A DNA stretch of 64,000 nucleotides. Source: Frateuria edaphi. GTDB taxonomy: Bacteria; Pseudomonadota; Gammaproteobacteria; Xanthomonadales; Rhodanobacteraceae. This document shows, piece after piece, positions 60,468-64,000 of this stretch. A model generated the notes under the pieces. The model saw only the letters and a program-made list of their open reading frames with translations. It ran no database searches and was not told the origin of the DNA. Position 1 is the stretch's first letter, and each line of letters opens with the position of its first letter. The stretch spans positions 1,674,001 to 1,738,000 of the forward strand of contig NZ_CP088251.1 in assembly GCF_021117405.1 (NCBI RefSeq). Direction: 5' to 3'. A program made the position numbers and the translations under genes.

Positions 60468-62407
60468 ACGCCGCCTTCGACCTGCCCCCTGAAGCGCCGC
60501 GCGACCACACGCTGGACGCCTGCTTCCTCGGCCCCTACGGCGAGAACGACACGCTGCTGGAGAAGCTGCTGGTCGAGTTTCTGCGCGACCACGTGTACTG
60601 GCGACGAAACTTCCACCCGGAAGACCCGCCGGCGATCGCCACGTCGGCCGCCAGCCATCCGGACTACCTCGCCTTCGAATCGCGCATGCGCCGCGAGCTG
60701 CACCAGCTTTCGGCGGCGCTGAAGAAGTCGGTGCCGTTCCACAGCCCGCGCTACATCGGCCACATGGCCTCGGACCTGCTGCTGCCCGGACTGGCCGCGC
60801 AGATGCTCACCCTGCCCTACAACCCCAACAACGTCAGCGAGGATGCCGCGCCGGTCACCGTCGACCTGGAAGTGCAGGCCGGCTTGCAGCTGGCGCGCAT
60901 GCTCGGCTACCCGCACGACCCCGCGCGGCCGGACTGCGCGTTCGGCCACCTCACCTCCGGCGGCACCGTCGCCAACTACCAGGCGCTGCGCCTGGCGCTG
61001 GCCCTGAAGGCGTTCCCGGTCGCGCTGCGCGCGGCACGGGTGCCGGACCTGGTCCTGCCCGAAGACGACTGGACCGCCTTCAATCTCTCGCCGGCCGCGG
61101 CGATCGGCCTGCTTGAGCAGTGGCAGCGCTGGCTGGCCACGCTGGCGTCGCCGGTACGCGCGCAATGGCGTGCATGGGTGGAGGCCGAACGCGTCGAACA
61201 CCGCGGGCTGGCCGGCTTCTTTGCCGCGCACCCGCAGTTGCGCGTGCCGCGCGTGCTGGCGCCGATCACCGCGCACTACTCCTGGAGCAAGGGCGTCAAG
61301 CTGCTGGGACTGGGCCGCGAGAACCTCGAACTGCTGCCCACGCGCGACATGCGGCTGGACGCCGATGCCCTGGGCGAGCGGCTCCAGCGGCTGGTCCGGG
61401 CGCGCGAGCCGGTGCTGCTGTGCGTGGCAGTGTTGGGCGGCACCGAATACGGCACCATCGATCCCGTACACGAGGTGTTGGAGGCACGCGAGGCGAGCCG
61501 CGCGAGCGGGCTGGATTTCGCCGTGCACGTCGATGCCGCCTGGGGCGGCTACCTCGCCACGGTGTTTCGCCACGAGGACGGCAGCCTGAGGCCACGCGAG
61601 GAAGTCGCCGCCGACTACGTGCATTTCCCGGCGCGCGACGTGCATGCCGCGTTCGCCGCGCTGGGCGGTACCGACTCGGTCACCGTCGATCCGCACAAGC
61701 TCGGCTACCTGCCCTACGGCGCCGGCGCCTTCGTCTGCCGCGACCACCGCGCCATGGCGTTGCTCGCCGAGCGTGCCGACTACGTCTTCCACGGCGCCAC
61801 GCCGGCCGACTACCTCGCCCGCTACCGCAACCTCGGCCAGTACATCCCCGAAGGCTCCAAGCCGGGCGCGACCGCCGCCGCGGTCTACGTCACGCACAAG
61901 GTGCTGCCGCTGGACCACGCCCACTTCGGCCGCCTGCCGCGCGCCACCCTGCAGGCGGCCGAGGCCTTCCACGCGCGGGCAAAGCGCTGCGCGGACGAGT
62001 TGGCCGGCTGCGTGCATGTGCTGGTGCCCTTTGCACCCGACAGCAACCTGGTGTGCCTGGCGCTCAACCCCCACGGCAACCGCGACGCGGCGGCCGCCAA
62101 CGCCTTCGTGCGCGCGCTGCACGACGAACTGCGCTGCGACGTGCACCAGCCGCTGCAGGTGAAGGAGTTCTTCGGTTCGGTCACCAGCCTGCGCCCGGAC
62201 GTGCTCGGCCAGGCGCAGACCCGGCGCATCCTGGACGCGCTGGGGCTGGAGCCCTTCGCGCTCGATGGCAACGAAGACTCCCTGCTGATCCTTCGCCACA
62301 CGTTGATGAACCCGTACCTGATCGATCACGAAAACGGCATCAGCTACATCGACCGCTATTTCGATTACCTCGGACGGCGCCTGCGTGCGCTGGCCGCAGC
62401 ACGGTGA
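60464..62407 (+). CDS. PLP-dependent group II decarboxylase-like enzyme
   Basis: A 647-residue PLP enzyme of the aromatic/glutamate decarboxylase fold. Key segments: ALKKSVPFHSPRYIGHMASDLLLPG, LTSGGTVANYQALRLALALK, VLAPITAHYSWSKGVKLLGLG, FAVHVDAAWGGYLA (cofactor Asp) and VTVDPHKLGYLPYGAG with Lys412 binding PLP. It is larger than usual because of N- and C-terminal additions (RRYFDYLGRRLRALAAA end). The substrate cannot be told; tyrosine/aspartate decarboxylase-like or L-cysteine-related acids are possible. GTG 60464 overlaps the sirB stop; TTG 60455 is the alternative. Confidence 0.88.
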   Translation: MNAAFDLPPEAPRDHTLDACFLGPYGENDTLLEKLLVEFLRDHVYWRRNFHPEDPPAIATSAASHPDYLAFESRMRRELHQLSAALKKSVPFHSPRYIGHMASDLLLPGLAAQMLTLPYNPNNVSEDAAPVTVDLEVQAGLQLARMLGYPHDPARPDCAFGHLTSGGTVANYQALRLALALKAFPVALRAARVPDLVLPEDDWTAFNLSPAAAIGLLEQWQRWLATLASPVRAQWRAWVEAERVEHRGLAGFFAAHPQLRVPRVLAPITAHYSWSKGVKLLGLGRENLELLPTRDMRLDADALGERLQRLVRAREPVLLCVAVLGGTEYGTIDPVHEVLEAREASRASGLDFAVHVDAAWGGYLATVFRHEDGSLRPREEVAADYVHFPARDVHAAFAALGGTDSVTVDPHKLGYLPYGAGAFVCRDHRAMALLAERADYVFHGATPADYLARYRNLGQYIPEGSKPGATAAAVYVTHKVLPLDHAHFGRLPRATLQAAEAFHARAKRCADELAGCVHVLVPFAPDSNLVCLALNPHGNRDAAAANAFVRALHDELRCDVHQPLQVKEFFGSVTSLRPDVLGQAQTRRILDALGLEPFALDGNEDSLLILRHTLMNPYLIDHENGISYIDRYFDYLGRRLRALAAAR

Positions 62408-62415
62408 TATCCGCC

Positions 62416-63525
62416 ATGAACCATCCCATCGCCTTGCAGCCGCACCACACCAGCCACGACCGCGCATGGGTGCACGACGCCCTCGCCTCGCTTGCGCAGG
62501 AAGCGGCGCGCTCGGCCGATACACACCTGCTCAAGCTTGCCCTGCCCGGCTTTCCCGGGATCGACTTCTACTTCAAGGACGAAGCCGCCCATCCCAGCGG
62601 CAGCCTGAAGCACCGCCTGGCCCGCTCGCTCTACCTCTACGCGTTGTGCAACGGCCGGCTGCACGAAGGCCAGCCGGTGGTCGACGCCTCCTCGGGCAGC
62701 ACCGCAATCTCCGAAGCCTGGTTCGCGCGACTGCTCGGCCTGTCGTTCACCGCGGTGATGCCCGCCTGCACCGCGCCGCGCAAGATCCGCGACGTGCAGG
62801 CGCTCGGCGGCCGCTGCGACCTGGTCGAGGATCCCGCGCAAGTGCACGCCCGCGCCGCCGAACACGCGGCGCGCGGCGCCTGCCACCTGGACCAGTTCGG
62901 ACTGGCCGAGCGCGCCACCGACTGGCGCGGCAACAACAACATCGCCGAGTCGATCATCCAGCAGATGGCGCGCGAGCCGCAGCCGATGCCGGCCTGGATC
63001 GTCTGCGGCGCAGGTACCGGCGGCACCTCCGCGACCATCGGCCGCTATCTGCGCTACCGACGCCTCGATACCCGCCTGTGCGTGGCCGAGCCGTCCGGCA
63101 GCGGCTTCGTGCAGGGCTGGCGCACGCTCGATCGCGGCGCCGTCGCCAGGCGGCCCACGGTGATCGAGGGAATTGGTCGCCCGCGGGTCGAAGCGGGCTT
63201 CCTTTTCGAGGTGGTCGACCACGTGGTCGAGGTGCCGGACACCGCCTCGGTGGCCGCGGCGTGGATGCTCGAGGACCTGCTCGGGCGTCGCTACGGCGGC
63301 TCGTCGGGCACCAACCTTGTCGCCTGCCTGCAGTTGGCCGCAGCCATGCGTGCGCGAGGCGAACGCGGCAGCATCGTCAGCCTGCTGTGCGATCCGGGCG
63401 AACGCTACACTGAAACCCTGTTCGACCCGGGCTGGCTCGCTGCCCGTTCGATCGACATCGCCCCTGCGCGCGCCGCGCTGGAACGCTGCCTGGCCACCGG
63501 TACGTGGACGCACCCACTCGCCTGA
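62416..63525 (+). CDS. PLP-dependent cysteine-synthase-family protein
   Basis: A 369-residue fold-type II PLP enzyme related to cysteine synthase, but longer. The Schiff-base lysine is Lys65 in HPSGSLKHRLARSLYLYAL; VDASSGSTAISEAWFARLLGLSFTAVMP is the substrate loop, and CGAGTGGTSATIGRYLR the phosphate loop. The C-terminal part GRRYGGSSGTNLVACL is typical of the group close to L-cysteine desulfhydrase Cds1. Located 8 bases after the decarboxylase, so the two PLP enzymes are co-expressed. It may degrade cysteine or make sulfide. Confidence 0.88.
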   Translation: MNHPIALQPHHTSHDRAWVHDALASLAQEAARSADTHLLKLALPGFPGIDFYFKDEAAHPSGSLKHRLARSLYLYALCNGRLHEGQPVVDASSGSTAISEAWFARLLGLSFTAVMPACTAPRKIRDVQALGGRCDLVEDPAQVHARAAEHAARGACHLDQFGLAERATDWRGNNNIAESIIQQMAREPQPMPAWIVCGAGTGGTSATIGRYLRYRRLDTRLCVAEPSGSGFVQGWRTLDRGAVARRPTVIEGIGRPRVEAGFLFEVVDHVVEVPDTASVAAAWMLEDLLGRRYGGSSGTNLVACLQLAAAMRARGERGSIVSLLCDPGERYTETLFDPGWLAARSIDIAPARAALERCLATGTWTHPLA

Positions 63526-64000
63526 TCACGGTTCGCGGACTCCCCGCCACACTCGCGGCCAGTGGCCGCATACCACCCGAATGCCGGACCCACGTCGAAG
63601 CACTGGTGCGCCTGCGCACCACGACCTTCGCACGGTGGCTGGCGCCGCTCACGCTGGCATGGATACCGCTGGACGTGTTGGCGCTCGGCGCTGCCGACGC
63701 TTTGCCCGCACTGGTCTTGCGCCTGGCGCTCGCCGGCGGGTTGCTCGCCTTGTCGCAACATGCCCGGCGACTGCCACGCTTCACCGCCATGTGGCTGCTG
63801 CTCGCGCTGCAGGCGGTCGGCTTTGGACTGCTGCAGTGGCGGGTACCGCCGCACGAGGACTCGCTGCGGATCGGTTATGGCCTGTTTCCTTACCTGATGG
63901 CCGCACAGCTCGCGCTGTTCCCGCTGCCGTGGTGGCGCAATCTGCTCGCGGCACTGCTCGCAGCCAGCCAGCTCGCCTTGCTGCTTGCCCTGGAAGGTGC
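63504..64000 (+). CDS. Polytopic membrane protein, 3' end outside window
   Basis: An open frame reads to the window end with about 165 residues. After a soluble start (TRLITVRGLPATLAASGR...THVEALVRLRTTTFA) come at least five hydrophobic helices (LAPLTLAWIPLDVLALGAA, LVLRLALAGGLLALSQ, FTAMWLLLALQAVGFGLLQW, GYGLFPYLMAAQLALFPL, LLAALLAASQLALLLAL). This is the usual N-terminal membrane sensor of signalling proteins (cyclase or kinase), but no catalytic part is in view. The start GTG 63504 overlaps the upstream gene; another start cannot be excluded. Confidence 0.6.
   Translation, partial: MDAPTRLITVRGLPATLAASGRIPPECRTHVEALVRLRTTTFARWLAPLTLAWIPLDVLALGAADALPALVLRLALAGGLLALSQHARRLPRFTAMWLLLALQAVGFGLLQWRVPPHEDSLRIGYGLFPYLMAAQLALFPLPWWRNLLAALLAASQLALLLALEG

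Noticed and set aside
57655-62524. Long antisense frames opposite norB and the decarboxylase (about 690 residues each)
   Set aside because: His/Arg/Gln-rich shadow frames with no family match, opposite clearly real genes.
1-64000. CRISPR arrays and tRNA or rRNA genes
   Set aside because: No evenly spaced direct repeats and no cloverleaf or rRNA-like segments were noticed on reading; a covariance search was not possible.

Overview
The window is high-GC DNA from a gammaproteobacterium. The best guess is the Xanthomonadales, Rhodanobacteraceae type (Rhodanobacter, Dyella, Luteibacter). This rests on the codon bias, a xanthomonad-style filamentous prophage inserted at a dif-like site, and ordinary core genes such as msrA/msrB, corA and a quinol NO reductase. 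No rRNA, tRNA or CRISPR was seen, so the assignment is an inference.

Region 1 (1-19289, all + strand) is the distal part of an extracellular contractile injection system (eCIS) operon. It starts inside the AAA+ ATPase; sheath and tube genes should lie upstream, outside the window. In order it encodes the ATPase, a small protein, a DUF4157 protein that also carries an OmpA-like and an M35-like peptidase region, a PG-binding/CHAP hydrolase, a 312-aa cargo-like protein, a CIS tube/LysM pair, separate gp27-like hub and gp5-like spike, a PAAR-like tip, gp25, two large J-like baseplate proteins, a tail-type protein, a DUF6519 protein and a lipase-like alpha/beta hydrolase. Most joins are ATGA-type overlaps, so this is one transcriptional unit.

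Region 2 (19320-26684) is a filamentous phage (inovirus) prophage between two XerCD/dif-like sites. Its minus-strand module holds replication initiator, ssDNA-binding protein, coat, adsorption protein, DUF2523 and Zot. A divergent plus-strand repressor sits behind a palindromic operator. Cargo includes a HEPN-like gene.

Region 3 (26685-41061) is accessory and partly decayed. It contains two minus-strand hypothetical genes, an HNH nuclease/ABC-type ATPase pair resembling Septu, a umuC remnant, a frameshifted tyrosine-recombinase module, and a secreted split RHS system (1802-aa RHS/FN3 protein, RHS-core protein with an HTHP C-terminal domain, likely immunity protein).

Region 4 (41253-57386) is a redox/stress neighbourhood: FMN reductase, EgtD, PoxB-like TPP enzyme, CorA, MsrA, MsrB, thiolase, cytochrome c, Tat-exported ferritin-like protein, quinone-oxidoreductase-type MDR, AraC regulator, OsmC, GST, a DUF1993 fusion, a cysteine-less DksA-like protein, a KfrA-like protein and EgtB. 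Ergothioneine synthesis (EgtD, EgtB) and methionine sulfoxide repair are its recognisable pathways.

Region 5 (57522-64000) has a quinol-type NO reductase behind an FNR/DNR-like box, a SirB2-type membrane protein, a PLP decarboxylase coupled to it, a cysteine-synthase-fold enzyme, and the start of a polytopic membrane protein cut by the window end.
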